DNA of 64,000 nucleotides. It comes from Burkholderiales bacterium (GTDB taxonomy: Bacteria > Pseudomonadota > Gammaproteobacteria > Burkholderiales > SG8-39). The stretch is taken from the NCBI GenBank assembly GCA_026417035.1, contig JAOAEA010000001.1:1-64000 (forward strand), read 5' to 3'. Shown piece after piece: positions 24,702 to 32,974 of this stretch (position 1 is the first letter of the stretch; the number at the start of each line of letters is the position of its first letter). Both the position numbers and the translations under genes were made by a program. The notes under the pieces are model-generated. The model did not search any database. It worked only from the letters and a program-made list of their open reading frames with translations, and was not told the origin of the DNA.

Positions 24702-26819
24702 GTGAACCCGCTCCTCGACTTCTCCGGCCTGCCGCGCTTCGCGCAGATCCGGCCCGCCGACGTGACGCCGGCGATCGACCAGCTCCTCGCCGAGAACCGC
24801 GCGCTCGTCGCGCGCCTCACCGACGATGCGACGCCCGCGACCTGGGCGGGTTTCGTCGAGCCGCTCGAGGACGCCAACGAGCGCCTCTCGCGCGCCTGGG
24901 GCACGGTGAGCCACCTGCACGGCGTGCTCGACTCGCCGGAGCTGCGCGAGGCCTACAGCGCCAACCAGCCGAAGCTCGTCCAGTACTGGACCGAGCTCGG
25001 GCAGAACGAGCGGCTCTTCGCCAAGTACAAGGCGCTCGCCGCGTCGCCCGAGTTCGCCGCGCTCTCGCCGGCGCAGCGGCGCATCGTCGAGAACGAGATC
25101 CGCGACTTCCGCCTCTCCGGCGCCGAGCTGCCCGCGGCCGAGAAGAAACGCTTCGCGGAGATCATGGAGGCGCTCGCGAAGCTCTCGACCGACTTCTCCG
25201 AGCATCTGCTCGACGCGACCAACGCGTTCGCCCTCTACGTCGGCGACGAGGCCGAGCTGGCCGGCATCCCCGCGGACGCGCTGGCGGCGGCGCGCGCGGC
25301 CGCCGAGCGCGACGGCAAGCCCGGCTGGAAGCTCACGCTGCAGGCGCCGAGCTACCTCCCGGTGCTGCAGTACGCCGACAGCCGCGCGCTGCGCGAGGTC
25401 GTCTACCGGGCCTACGCCACCCGCGCCTCCGAGGAGTACGCGGCGTCGCTCGCCCGTGCGCACGAGTTCCAGGCGCGCGCGGGTGCGATCGAGAGCGAGC
25501 CGCCCGCCGCCGATGCCGTCGCGGGCTGGGACAACACGCCGCTCATCCGGGAGATCCTCAGGCTGCGGCGCGAGGCGGCGCGCCTCCTCGGCTACGCGAG
25601 CCACGCCGAGGTGTCGCTGGTGCCGAAGATGGCGGACCGCCCGGAGCAGGTGCTCGCGTTCCTGGAGGATCTCGCCGCGAAGTCGCTGCCGTTCGCCCGG
25701 CGCGACCTCGCCGAGCTCGAGGCGTTCGCGCGCGATGAGCTCGGCCTCGCGCCGCTCGAGGCCTGGGACATCGCCTACGCCTCGGAGAAGCTCCGCGTGA
25801 AGCGCTACGCCTTCTCGAGCCAGGAGGTCAAGCAATACTTCCCCGAGCCGAAGGTGCTGGAGGGGATGTTCCGCGTCGTCGAGACGCTCTACGGCGTGGC
25901 GATCGAGCGCGACGAGGCCGAGACCTGGGATCCGGGCGTGCGCTTCTTCCGCATCGTCGCCGCCGACGGCGCGCTCGTCGGGCAGTTCTACCTCGACCCG
26001 TACGCGCGCGAGTCGAAGCGTGGCGGCGCGTGGATGGACGAGGCGCTGTCGCGGCGCATGAAGGCCGGGCGGGTGCAACCGCCGGTCGCGTACCTCGTGT
26101 GCAACTTCCCCTCGCCGGTGGGCGGCAAGCCGGCGCTCCTCACGCACGACGACGTGCTCACGCTGTTCCACGAGTTCGGCCACGGGCTGCACCACATGCT
26201 GACCCGGGTGGACCACCTGGGCGTGTCGGGCATCCACGGGGTCGAGTGGGATGCGGTCGAGCTGCCCTCGCAGTTCATGGAGAACTTCGCCTGGGAGTGG
26301 CGCGTGCTCGAGCACATGACGGCGCACGTGGACACCGGCGCGGCGCTGCCGCGCCCGCTCTTCGACAAGATGATCGCCGCGAAGAACTTCCAGAGCGGCA
26401 TGCAGATGGTGCGCCAGCTCGAGTTCGCGCTCTTCGACATGCACCTGCACTTCGACTACGACCCGGACGGCGCGCAGACCCCGCTCGAGCTCCTCGACGC
26501 GATCCGACGCCGCGTGGCGGTGGTGTTCCCCCCGGTCTGGAACCGCTTCCCGAACAGCTTCTCGCACATCTTCGCCGGGGGCTACAGCGCGGGCTACTAC
26601 AGCTACAAGTGGGCCGAGGTGCTCTCGGCGGACGCCTACAGCCTGTTCGAGGAGAACGGCGTGCTCGATCCCGCGACCGGCCGGCGGTTCTGGGAGGAGA
26701 TCCTCGCCGTGGGCGGCAGCCGCCCGGCGCTCGAGTCCTTCAAGGCCTTCCGCGGCCGCGAACCGAAGGTGGATGCGCTGCTGCGCCACAGCGGCATGAC
26801 CGAGCCCGCGCCGGCCTGA
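24702..26819 (+). CDS. prlC: oligopeptidase A, M3 family zinc peptidase
   Basis: A 705-residue cytosolic metallopeptidase of the thimet/oligopeptidase A family that degrades short peptides and signal peptide remnants. The zinc site HEFGHGLHH (HExxH-type) is near residue 490, with the third ligand region in FMENFAWEWRVLEHM about 35 residues later. The flanking PVAYLVCNFPSPVGGKPALLTHDDV and the C-terminal GGYSAGYYSYKWAEVLSAD are characteristic. The start is a GTG at 24702 with AGGA upstream, giving the usual NPLLDFSGLPRFAQIRPADV. The length is slightly above the usual 680. Confidence 0.95.
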   Translation: MNPLLDFSGLPRFAQIRPADVTPAIDQLLAENRALVARLTDDATPATWAGFVEPLEDANERLSRAWGTVSHLHGVLDSPELREAYSANQPKLVQYWTELGQNERLFAKYKALAASPEFAALSPAQRRIVENEIRDFRLSGAELPAAEKKRFAEIMEALAKLSTDFSEHLLDATNAFALYVGDEAELAGIPADALAAARAAAERDGKPGWKLTLQAPSYLPVLQYADSRALREVVYRAYATRASEEYAASLARAHEFQARAGAIESEPPAADAVAGWDNTPLIREILRLRREAARLLGYASHAEVSLVPKMADRPEQVLAFLEDLAAKSLPFARRDLAELEAFARDELGLAPLEAWDIAYASEKLRVKRYAFSSQEVKQYFPEPKVLEGMFRVVETLYGVAIERDEAETWDPGVRFFRIVAADGALVGQFYLDPYARESKRGGAWMDEALSRRMKAGRVQPPVAYLVCNFPSPVGGKPALLTHDDVLTLFHEFGHGLHHMLTRVDHLGVSGIHGVEWDAVELPSQFMENFAWEWRVLEHMTAHVDTGAALPRPLFDKMIAAKNFQSGMQMVRQLEFALFDMHLHFDYDPDGAQTPLELLDAIRRRVAVVFPPVWNRFPNSFSHIFAGGYSAGYYSYKWAEVLSADAYSLFEENGVLDPATGRRFWEEILAVGGSRPALESFKAFRGREPKVDALLRHSGMTEPAPA

Positions 26820-26931
26820 GCGCGAAAACGGCGCCCTCGAGCGAGGCTCGCCTCGGGGCGGCGAGTGTGCAGGATGCCGCAGGCCGCGCGCGCCCATGAC
26901 GGCGTCCTGCGGGCCCGGTGCTATGATCGCC

Positions 26932-26937
26932 CGGTCA
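26932..26937 (+). promoter_or_regulatory. candidate -10 element (TATGAT)
   Basis: GTGCTATGATCGCC lies 19 bases before the start at 26957. It sits within GC-rich inverted sequences that make a -35 hard to assign. Confidence 0.4.
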
Positions 26938-26956
26938 TCCCGACCGGGGCCCGCCC

Positions 26957-27532
26957 ATGCCGAGACTGCTCGCCGCCGTGATCGCCGCGCTCTTCGCCTC
27001 GGCCGCGTCCGCGCAGCTCTACCGGTGGGTCGGCCCGGACGGCAAGGTCCATTACTCCGACACGCCGCCGCAGCCCGCGGCCGCGAAATCCGTCGAGAAG
27101 AAGAAGGCGACGCCGTCGGTGATCGAGGGCGTCACGCCCTACGCGGTGCAGCAGGCCGCGAAGAACTTCCCGGTCACGCTCTACACGTCGGCGACCTGCG
27201 AGGCGCCCTGCAAGGACGCGCGCGAGCTGCTCGCGAAGCGCGGCGTGCCGTATGCGGAGGTGGCGGTCGCCGACCAGAAGCAGCTCGACGAGCTGAAGCG
27301 CGTCTCGGGCGGCGACGAGGTGCCGGTGCTCGTGGTCGGCAAGGCGGTGGTGCGCGGCTTCGAAGCGAGCCAGTACGCGAGCGCGCTCGACGGCGCCGGG
27401 TATCCGCAGAACGCGCCGCCGCAGGCCGTGCGTGCCCCGAAGCCTGCTGGGCCCGCGAAGCCCGCGCAGCAGGCGATCGCGCCGGAAGTCGCCGAGCCCG
27501 CGCCGCCCCCGGGACCCTACGCGCCGCGCTGA
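26957..27532 (+). CDS. exported DUF4124/glutaredoxin-like protein
   Basis: A 191-residue protein with a signal peptide (LLAAVIAALFASAASA, cleavage before QLYRW). Residues 20-45 are a DUF4124-type motif (QLYRWVGPDGKVHYSDTPP). Residues about 72-145 have a glutaredoxin fold (FPVTLYTSATCEAPCKDARE, VPVLVVGKAVVRGF). The cysteines are spaced C-E-A-P-C rather than CxxC, which is usual in this beta-proteobacterial subgroup but makes classical dithiol chemistry uncertain. The tail is Pro/Ala-rich. It is probably periplasmic and involved in thiol handling; no partner is adjacent. An intrinsic terminator follows. Confidence 0.85.
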   Translation: MPRLLAAVIAALFASAASAQLYRWVGPDGKVHYSDTPPQPAAAKSVEKKKATPSVIEGVTPYAVQQAAKNFPVTLYTSATCEAPCKDARELLAKRGVPYAEVAVADQKQLDELKRVSGGDEVPVLVVGKAVVRGFEASQYASALDGAGYPQNAPPQAVRAPKPAGPAKPAQQAIAPEVAEPAPPPGPYAPR

Positions 27533-27552
27533 TCACGGCGCGCGAACATCGA

Positions 27553-27577
27553 GGGCCGCGCGCAGCGGCCCCTTTTC
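27553..27577 (+). terminator. intrinsic terminator after the glutaredoxin-like gene
   Basis: The stem GGGCCGC / GCGGCCC with a five-base loop is followed by CTTTTCGTT, 20 bases after the stop codon. It closely resembles the yggX terminator stem. Confidence 0.8.
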
Positions 27578-27714
27578 GTTCCAGTGATGGAACCGAGCGC
27601 CACGCGCGCCCCATCGCCGTGCGCGGCCGTCGAGAGCGCGCGCTGCGCGCACCCTGATGGCGAGCGCCACCGCCGCCGCGACGCGGGAGATGGCGGCCGC
27701 AACGTGCACGCGGC

Positions 27715-27720
27715 TATAAT
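27715..27720 (+). promoter_or_regulatory. consensus -10 element TATAAT
   Basis: CGGCTATAATCC is a rare perfect -10 hexamer in this GC-rich DNA. A -35 is not obvious (TGGCGG at the 17-base position). It would give a leader of about 150 bases for the patatin gene. Confidence 0.5.
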
Positions 27721-27805
27721 CCGCCGCGCTCGAAGCCGGCGCTCCGTTGCCGCGAGCGACGGCGCTTCGACCGCAGTCCATCCCGTTTCGCCACGCTTCC
27801 ACCCG

Positions 27806-27830
27806 GCGTCGCGGCCCGTTGCCGCGACGC
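27806..27830 (+). promoter_or_regulatory. leader hairpin upstream of the patatin gene
   Basis: GCGTCGCGG and CCGCGACGC form a perfect nine-base-pair stem with a seven-base loop (CCCGTTG), ending 46 bases before the ATG at 27877. It could affect mRNA stability or translation. Confidence 0.4.
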
Positions 27831-27876
27831 GTCGCCGCCCGGTCGCACCAGGGGGCGCATCGGAGAGCCGACCGCC

Positions 27877-28929
27877 ATGAACGACGCGAACCGCGAACCG
27901 GTGCTCATCGACCTCGCCCTGCAGGGCGGCGGCGCGCACGGCGCCTTCACCTGGGGCGTGCTCGACCGCCTGCTCGAGGTGCCCTGGCTGAGGCTCGACG
28001 GCATCTCGGGGACCTCCGCCGGCGCGATGAACGCCGTGGTGCTCGCCCACGGGCTCCTCGAAGGCATCGCGCGCAGGGACGGCGAGGCGGCGCGCGCCGG
28101 GGCCAAGGCGGCGCTCGAGGGCTTCTGGCGGCGCGTGTCGAACGCGGCCATGATGAGCCCCTTCCAGCGCGGCCCGCTCGAGATCATGGCCGGACGCTGG
28201 ACGCTCGACTACTCGCCGGCGTTCGTCGCCGTGGACCTCGCATCGCGGCTCTTCTCGCCCTACGACGTCAACATCACCGGGTTCAACCCGCTGCGGCGCA
28301 TCCTCGAGGAGTGCGTCGATTTCTCCCGGCTGAAGGAAGCGCCGATCAAGCTCTTCGTGACGGCCACGAACGTGCGCACCGGGCGCGGCCGCATCTTCCG
28401 CAACGCCGACCTGTCGCCCGACGCGCTGCTCGCATCGGCCTGCCTGCCGACGATGTTCCAGGCGGTCGAGATCGACGGCGATCCCTACTGGGACGGCGGC
28501 TACTCGGGCAACCCGACCATCACGCCGCTCGTGCGCGAGTGCGACTCCGCCGACACCATCCTCGTGCAGATCAACCCGATCGAGCGTCCCGGCACGCCGC
28601 GCACCGCCGCCGAGATCCAGAACCGCCTCAACGAAGTCTCGTTCAACTCGCCGCTCATGAAGGAGCTGCGCATGGCGGCGCTCCTGCGTCGCGTCGCCGA
28701 CCCCGGGACGGGCGAGGGCGCGGTGTGGGCGAGGATGCGCGTGCACCGGATCGCGAGCGACTTCATGACCGAGCTCAGCCTGTCCTCGAAGCTGCTCGCC
28801 GAATGGGGCTTCCTCTGCAAGCTGCGCGACGAGGGCCGCCGCGCCGCCGACGAGTTCCTGGAGAGGCACGGCGCCGACGTCGGCGTGCGCTCCTCGCTCG
28901 ACCTCGACACCTTCCTCGCGGAGGCCTGA
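27877..28929 (+). CDS. patatin-like phospholipase family protein
   Basis: A 350-residue patatin-fold acyl hydrolase. The oxyanion motif LQGGGAHGAFTWG is at residues 11-23, the nucleophile Ser is in GISGTSAGAMNA (near residue 48) and the partner Asp is in YWDGGYSGNP (near residue 207), so the Ser-Asp dyad is complete. There is no signal peptide, so it is probably cytosolic. In related bacteria this RssA-type subgroup often lies near 3-hydroxybutyrate dehydrogenase or polyhydroxyalkanoate genes; here the next gene, four bases later, is a GntP-type permease. A role in lipid or PHA-granule metabolism is inference. Confidence 0.88.
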   Translation: MNDANREPVLIDLALQGGGAHGAFTWGVLDRLLEVPWLRLDGISGTSAGAMNAVVLAHGLLEGIARRDGEAARAGAKAALEGFWRRVSNAAMMSPFQRGPLEIMAGRWTLDYSPAFVAVDLASRLFSPYDVNITGFNPLRRILEECVDFSRLKEAPIKLFVTATNVRTGRGRIFRNADLSPDALLASACLPTMFQAVEIDGDPYWDGGYSGNPTITPLVRECDSADTILVQINPIERPGTPRTAAEIQNRLNEVSFNSPLMKELRMAALLRRVADPGTGEGAVWARMRVHRIASDFMTELSLSSKLLAEWGFLCKLRDEGRRAADEFLERHGADVGVRSSLDLDTFLAEA

Positions 28930-28933
28930 CGCC

Positions 28934-30385
28934 ATGGGTCTCGCCGGCATCCTCCTCGGTCTCGCGCTCCTCGTCTGGCTTTCGTTCCGCGGCTGGACCG
29001 TGCTGCTCCTCGCCCCGGCCGGGGCGCTCGTCGCCGCGGCCGCCGCCGGCGAGCCGCTCCTCGCGCACTGGACGCTCACGTTCATGAACGCGGCGGCCGG
29101 CTTCCTCGCCCAGTTCTTCCCGCTGTTCCTCCTCGGCGCGGTGTTCGGCAAGCTGATGGAGGACAGCGGTTCGGTCGCGGCGATCGCGAACTTCATGACC
29201 GCGAAGCTCGGGGCGCAGCGCGCGATCCTCGCCATCGTGCTCGCGGGGGCGCTCGTGACCTACGGCGGCGTGAGCCTGTTCGTCGCGTTCTTCGTGCTCG
29301 GGCCGATGGCGCAGGCGCTCTTCCGCGCCGCGGACGTCCCGAGCCGGCTGATGCCGGCGGCGATCGCGCTCGGCACCTCGACGTTCACGATGTCGGCGCT
29401 CCCGGGAACGCCCGCGATCCAGAACGCGATCCCGATGCCGTTCTTCGGGACGACGCCGTTCGCCGCCCCCGGGCTGGGCATCGTCGCTTCCGCGATCATG
29501 CTCGGCTTCGGGCTGTGGTGGCTCGCGCGCGCCGAGGCGAAGGCGCGGCGGGCCGGGGAAGGCTACGGCGGCGCGGCGGTCGCCGCCGACGCCGCGGCGG
29601 AGGATCCGCTCGTTCGCGAACGCGCCACGACGGCGAGTTCCTTCGATCCTCCCGAGGCGCGCCGCGGCCGACCCGCGGCCGCGGCGCCGGGCGCGTTCGC
29701 CGCGATGGCGCCGCTCGTGGTCGTCGTGCTCGTCAACCTGACGATGTCGATGCTCGTGCTGCCGCGGCTCGACACGAGCTTCCTCGCAGCCGAAGCCTGG
29801 GGCGGCGTCCCGCTCGCGTCCGTGAGCGGCATCTGGTCGGTCGTCGTGGCGCTCCTCGCCGCGATCCTCGCCGTGCTCGCGATCAACCGCGGCCGGCTCG
29901 CCGCCCTGCGCGAAACGATCGATGCGGGGGCGAACGCCTCGGTGCTGCCGGTGCTGAGCGTCGCGAGCCTGGTCGGCTTCGGCGCGGTCGTCGCCGCGAT
30001 GCCGGCGTTCGCGCTGGTGCGCGACTGGGTGCTCTCGATCGGCGGCGGCCCGCTCGTGTCGCTCGCGGTCGCCACCAACATCCTCGCCGCCCTCACCGGC
30101 TCCGCCTCCGGAGGCATGACCATCGCGCTCGACGCGCTCGGCGGCACGTTCATGGAGATCGCGGCGACCCAGGGCCTCGACCCGGCGCTATTGCACCGCG
30201 TCGCCGTCATGAGCGCGGGGACGCTCGACAGCCTGCCTCACAACGGCGCGGTCGTCACGCTGCTCGCGGTCTGCGGCGCGACGCACCGCACGAGCTACTT
30301 CGACATCGTGATGGCGGCGATCGTCGGGCCCATCCTGGCGCTGGTGGCGGTGATCGTGCTCGGGACGATGTTCGGCTCCTTCTAG
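28934..30385 (+). CDS. GntP-family permease
   Basis: A 483-residue inner-membrane permease with about 12 hydrophobic segments and one long hydrophilic loop around residues 200-255 (rich in Ala, Glu and Arg). Family features include FFPLFLLGAVFGKLMEDSG near residue 58, GGVSLFVAFFVLGPMA near 112, STFTMSALPGTPAIQNAIP near 150 and LTGSASGGMTIALDALG near 385. GntP members carry gluconate and related hydroxy acids, including 3-hydroxybutyrate. Coupling to the patatin gene (four-base gap) makes 3-hydroxybutyrate or another hydroxy acid plausible, but this is not shown by sequence. Copy A of repeat family 2 begins 16 bases after the stop. Confidence 0.85.
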   Translation: MGLAGILLGLALLVWLSFRGWTVLLLAPAGALVAAAAAGEPLLAHWTLTFMNAAAGFLAQFFPLFLLGAVFGKLMEDSGSVAAIANFMTAKLGAQRAILAIVLAGALVTYGGVSLFVAFFVLGPMAQALFRAADVPSRLMPAAIALGTSTFTMSALPGTPAIQNAIPMPFFGTTPFAAPGLGIVASAIMLGFGLWWLARAEAKARRAGEGYGGAAVAADAAAEDPLVRERATTASSFDPPEARRGRPAAAAPGAFAAMAPLVVVVLVNLTMSMLVLPRLDTSFLAAEAWGGVPLASVSGIWSVVVALLAAILAVLAINRGRLAALRETIDAGANASVLPVLSVASLVGFGAVVAAMPAFALVRDWVLSIGGGPLVSLAVATNILAALTGSASGGMTIALDALGGTFMEIAATQGLDPALLHRVAVMSAGTLDSLPHNGAVVTLLAVCGATHRTSYFDIVMAAIVGPILALVAVIVLGTMFGSF

Positions 30386-30401
30386 CAAGTCGAAGCGACC
30401 G

Positions 30402-30499
30402 GGGGCCACACCTCCTTCTGGATCCCCGGAGCCAGCGACGCGAAACGCGCTCTTCGCTCGCGGGAGGCTTTCCGCCACGGACCTCGTCGCCGTCGTTCC
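30402..30499 (-). repeat. dispersed repeat family 2, copy A
   Basis: Read on the minus strand it starts GGAACGACGGCGACG and ends TGTGGCCCC, matching 16759-16855. It is in opposite orientation to the preceding GntP-type gene, whereas copy B is in the same orientation as its upstream gene. It does not encode a protein. Confidence 0.8.
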
Positions 30500-30601
30500 G
30501 GGGGTTCACACCACGCTGCTCGGCGACGCGGCGCCGCGGCCTGCGCCGGTTTCACCCGTGAAACCGGCCGCGCCGGTTCGTTCGCGCCTCGGGCGCGGGC
30601 A

Positions 30602-30631
30602 TTTTCTGCATCCCGGCGCCGCTGCTAAGAT
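30602..30631 (+). promoter_or_regulatory. candidate promoter TTTTCT-18-TAAGAT
   Basis: TTTTCT (30602-30607) and TAAGAT (30626-30631), spaced by 18 bases, lie about 90 bases before the glycine-zipper protein start. Confidence 0.45.
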
Positions 30632-30718
30632 GCCGGCGTCCCGTTTCGCCCGCCGAGAGGCGGTGTGCCGGGCGGGCGCGACGCACGATCTCAGCGACTC
30701 ATCGACGGAGACCTCGGC

Positions 30719-31315
30719 ATGCCCCTTGCGTCTGGCACAGGAAAGTGGCTCGTCGCGGCCGCGCTCGCTTCGGCGTGCGGTCTCGCGTGGGCGCAGACGA
30801 GCGTCCAGTTCGGACGCATCACCGCGGTCACTCTGGTGACCGATGCGAACCGCGCCGCGCAGACGGGCGGCGCGATCCTCGGCGGCGCGCTCGGCGCGGC
30901 GTCGGGCTCGAACCGCTCGAGCGGAACGCGCGCGGTGCGCGCCGCGGGCGGCGTCGTCGCCGGCCAGCAGCTCGGCCGCATCGCCACGCAGCGCCAGGTG
31001 TTCGAGTACACGATCCTGATCGACGGCACCTCGACCATCACCATGGTCACCGACGAAGCGGGCCTGCGCGTCGGCGATTGCGTCGCGGTCGAGCGCGGCG
31101 CGTTCAACAACCTGCGGCTCGTCGACGATTCGCGCTGCGCGCCCGCGCGCGCCGCGCCGGCCGCCAAGGCGCCCGCGCCGGCGCCCAAGGCCACGCCCGC
31201 CGACGTGCGCGTGGCGGACGCCTGCATCCAGGCGAAGGAGCAGCTGCTCGCCGCGGAGACGGACGAAGCCTTCGACCGCGCCGAGCGCCGCGTGCGCCTG
31301 TTGTGCGCGGACTAG
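30719..31315 (+). CDS. exported glycine-zipper protein (SlyB-like)
   Basis: A 198-residue protein with a signal peptide (WLVAAALASACGLAWA, cleavage before QTSV). Residues about 45-85 form a glycine-zipper segment (GGAILGGALGAASGSN, then AAGGVVAGQQLGR), the pattern of SlyB/Rick_17kDa outer-membrane proteins. There is no lipobox Cys at the expected place, so it is not an obvious lipoprotein. The C-terminal half has an Ala/Pro/Lys linker (APAPAPKATPAD) and an extra helical segment not found in SlyB. The ATG at 30719 after CGGAG is preferred to the upstream in-frame start at 30665. Probably an envelope protein; precise role unknown. Confidence 0.75.
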   Translation: MPLASGTGKWLVAAALASACGLAWAQTSVQFGRITAVTLVTDANRAAQTGGAILGGALGAASGSNRSSGTRAVRAAGGVVAGQQLGRIATQRQVFEYTILIDGTSTITMVTDEAGLRVGDCVAVERGAFNNLRLVDDSRCAPARAAPAAKAPAPAPKATPADVRVADACIQAKEQLLAAETDEAFDRAERRVRLLCAD

Positions 31316-31448
31316 GCGCCGGCGGCGCGCTGCCCGGGTTTCCCGCGGCCGGACGGATCGTGGGCCCGGAGGAGGCCGCCGCCGGACGATAACGGCGCGC
31401 GGGGCCCGCCGGCGCCGCCGCGACCGACCGACCCGAGACAGGCAGCCG

Positions 31449-32915
31449 ATGACCCGCCCTGGCGCTCCGCAGCCGCTCACTCTCGTCGAGGCGATCGTCC
31501 CGATCGCGAGCCTCGTGTTGCTCGTCGCGCTGTCGTACTACCTCTTCGGCGACGCCGGCGCGGCCGGCCCGAACCAGATCGCGCTGGTGGTCGCGACCAT
31601 GGTCGCGGTTCTGATCGGGTGGCGGAAAGGGCACTCGCTCGAGTCGCTGCGGGAGGCGGCGGTCGCGAGCGTCGGCTCGGGCCTCGGCGCGATCTTCATC
31701 CTGCTCGCCGTCGGCTCGCTGATCGGCACCTGGGCCCTCAGCGGGACGCTCATCGCGATGGTCTATTACGGCCTGCAGATCCTCAGCCCGAACTATTTCT
31801 ACCTGACGGCGTGCGCCATCGCGGCGGTGGTCTCGTTCAGCGTCGGCAGCTCTTGGACGGTCGTCGGCACGATCGGCATCGGGCTGATGGGGATCGCGGT
31901 CAACATGGACCTCGACCCGGCGATCACGGCGGGAGCCGTGATCTCGGGCGCCTACCTCGGGGACACGACTTCCCCGCTCTCCGACTCCGCGAACCTCGCC
32001 GCCGCGGCCGCGGGCGTCGACCTCTACCAGCACCTGCGCGAGACGGCGCTCACCTCCGTGCTCGCGGTGGCGATCGCGCTCGCGGTGTTCTGGACGCTCG
32101 GCCAGCCCGGCGACTTCGAGGCGAACGCGAAGATCCGCGCGATCGAGGACACGTTCACGATCACCCCGTGGCTGTTCCTGCCGCTCGCGGTCGTCGTCGC
32201 GCTCGCGCTCACGCGGACGCCGCCCTTCACCGCGATCTTCCTGGGCGCGCTGGCGGGCGGCGCGCTCGCGGTGTTCGTCGCCCCCGAGCGGGTGGCCGCG
32301 CTCGCCGGGGCGGGCCAGGACCTGCCCGCCGGGCTCGCGCTCCTGAAGGGGGTGTGGAAGGCGCTCGCGACGGGCTACGTCTCCTCGGCCGGCCACCCGG
32401 CGATCGACCAGCTCCTCACCCGCGGCGGCATGGCGAGCATGCTGAACACCATCTGGCTCATCATCACCGCGCTCGCCTTCGGCGGGGTGGTCGAGAAGGC
32501 CGGCGTGCTCGACCGCCTCATGGCGCCGGTGATCGCGGCGGCGCGCTCGGCGGGCCGTCTCGTCGCTTCGCTCGTCGCCGCGGTGTTCGGGACGAACGTG
32601 GTGACCGCCGACCAGTACATCGCGATCGTGCTGCCGGGCCGGATGTTCAAGGGCGCGTTCGCGAGCCGCGGCCTCGCACCGGTGGTGCTCTCGCGCACGA
32701 TCGCCGCGTCCGGGACGCCGACCTCGGCGCTCATCCCCTGGAACAGCTGCGGCGCCTACATGGCCGCGACCCTGGGCGTCGCGACGGTCAGTTACCTGCC
32801 CTACGCGATCTTCAACTTCGCCAGTCCGATCCTCGCGGTGGCGCTCGCCTACGCGGGGGTGCGCATGCTGCGCGCGCCAGGGAAAGCGGAAGCGGCGCCC
32901 GCGAGGGAGCGCTGA
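31449..32915 (+). CDS. nhaC: NhaC-family Na+/H+ antiporter
   Basis: A 488-residue inner-membrane antiporter with about 11-12 helices. NhaC-type features are VGSGLGAIFILLAVGSLIGTW near residue 75, FSVGSSWTVVGTIGIGLMGI near 130 and the signature GDTTSPLSDSANLAAAA near 176, with GTPTSALIPWNSCGAYMA near 420. Family members exchange cytosolic Na+ for external H+, and some exchange organic acid pairs. The start ATG at 31449 follows GGCAG. The next gene begins 59 bases later on the same strand. It adds to the cation/pH theme of the 31-60 kb region. Confidence 0.92.
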   Translation: MTRPGAPQPLTLVEAIVPIASLVLLVALSYYLFGDAGAAGPNQIALVVATMVAVLIGWRKGHSLESLREAAVASVGSGLGAIFILLAVGSLIGTWALSGTLIAMVYYGLQILSPNYFYLTACAIAAVVSFSVGSSWTVVGTIGIGLMGIAVNMDLDPAITAGAVISGAYLGDTTSPLSDSANLAAAAAGVDLYQHLRETALTSVLAVAIALAVFWTLGQPGDFEANAKIRAIEDTFTITPWLFLPLAVVVALALTRTPPFTAIFLGALAGGALAVFVAPERVAALAGAGQDLPAGLALLKGVWKALATGYVSSAGHPAIDQLLTRGGMASMLNTIWLIITALAFGGVVEKAGVLDRLMAPVIAAARSAGRLVASLVAAVFGTNVVTADQYIAIVLPGRMFKGAFASRGLAPVVLSRTIAASGTPTSALIPWNSCGAYMAATLGVATVSYLPYAIFNFASPILAVALAYAGVRMLRAPGKAEAAPARER

Positions 32916-32974
32916 AGCGTGGCGAAAGCGCGCTTCGTCACGCGGAAGGCGATGGAAAGGCCGAAGGGGGAGCC

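Larger units (their letters stand above)
27533..27876 (+). other. 344-bp gene-free region before the patatin gene
   Basis: No gene is seen. It contains an intrinsic terminator (27553-27577), a consensus TATAAT (27715-27720) and a nine-base-pair hairpin (27806-27830) in the presumed 5' leader of the patatin gene. Confidence 0.6.
30386..30718. other. 333-bp gene-free region
   Basis: It holds copy A of repeat family 2 (30402-30499), a GGTTTCACC/GGTGAAACC-like inverted repeat around 30548-30565, and a candidate promoter (30602-30631). No supported gene. Confidence 0.6.
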
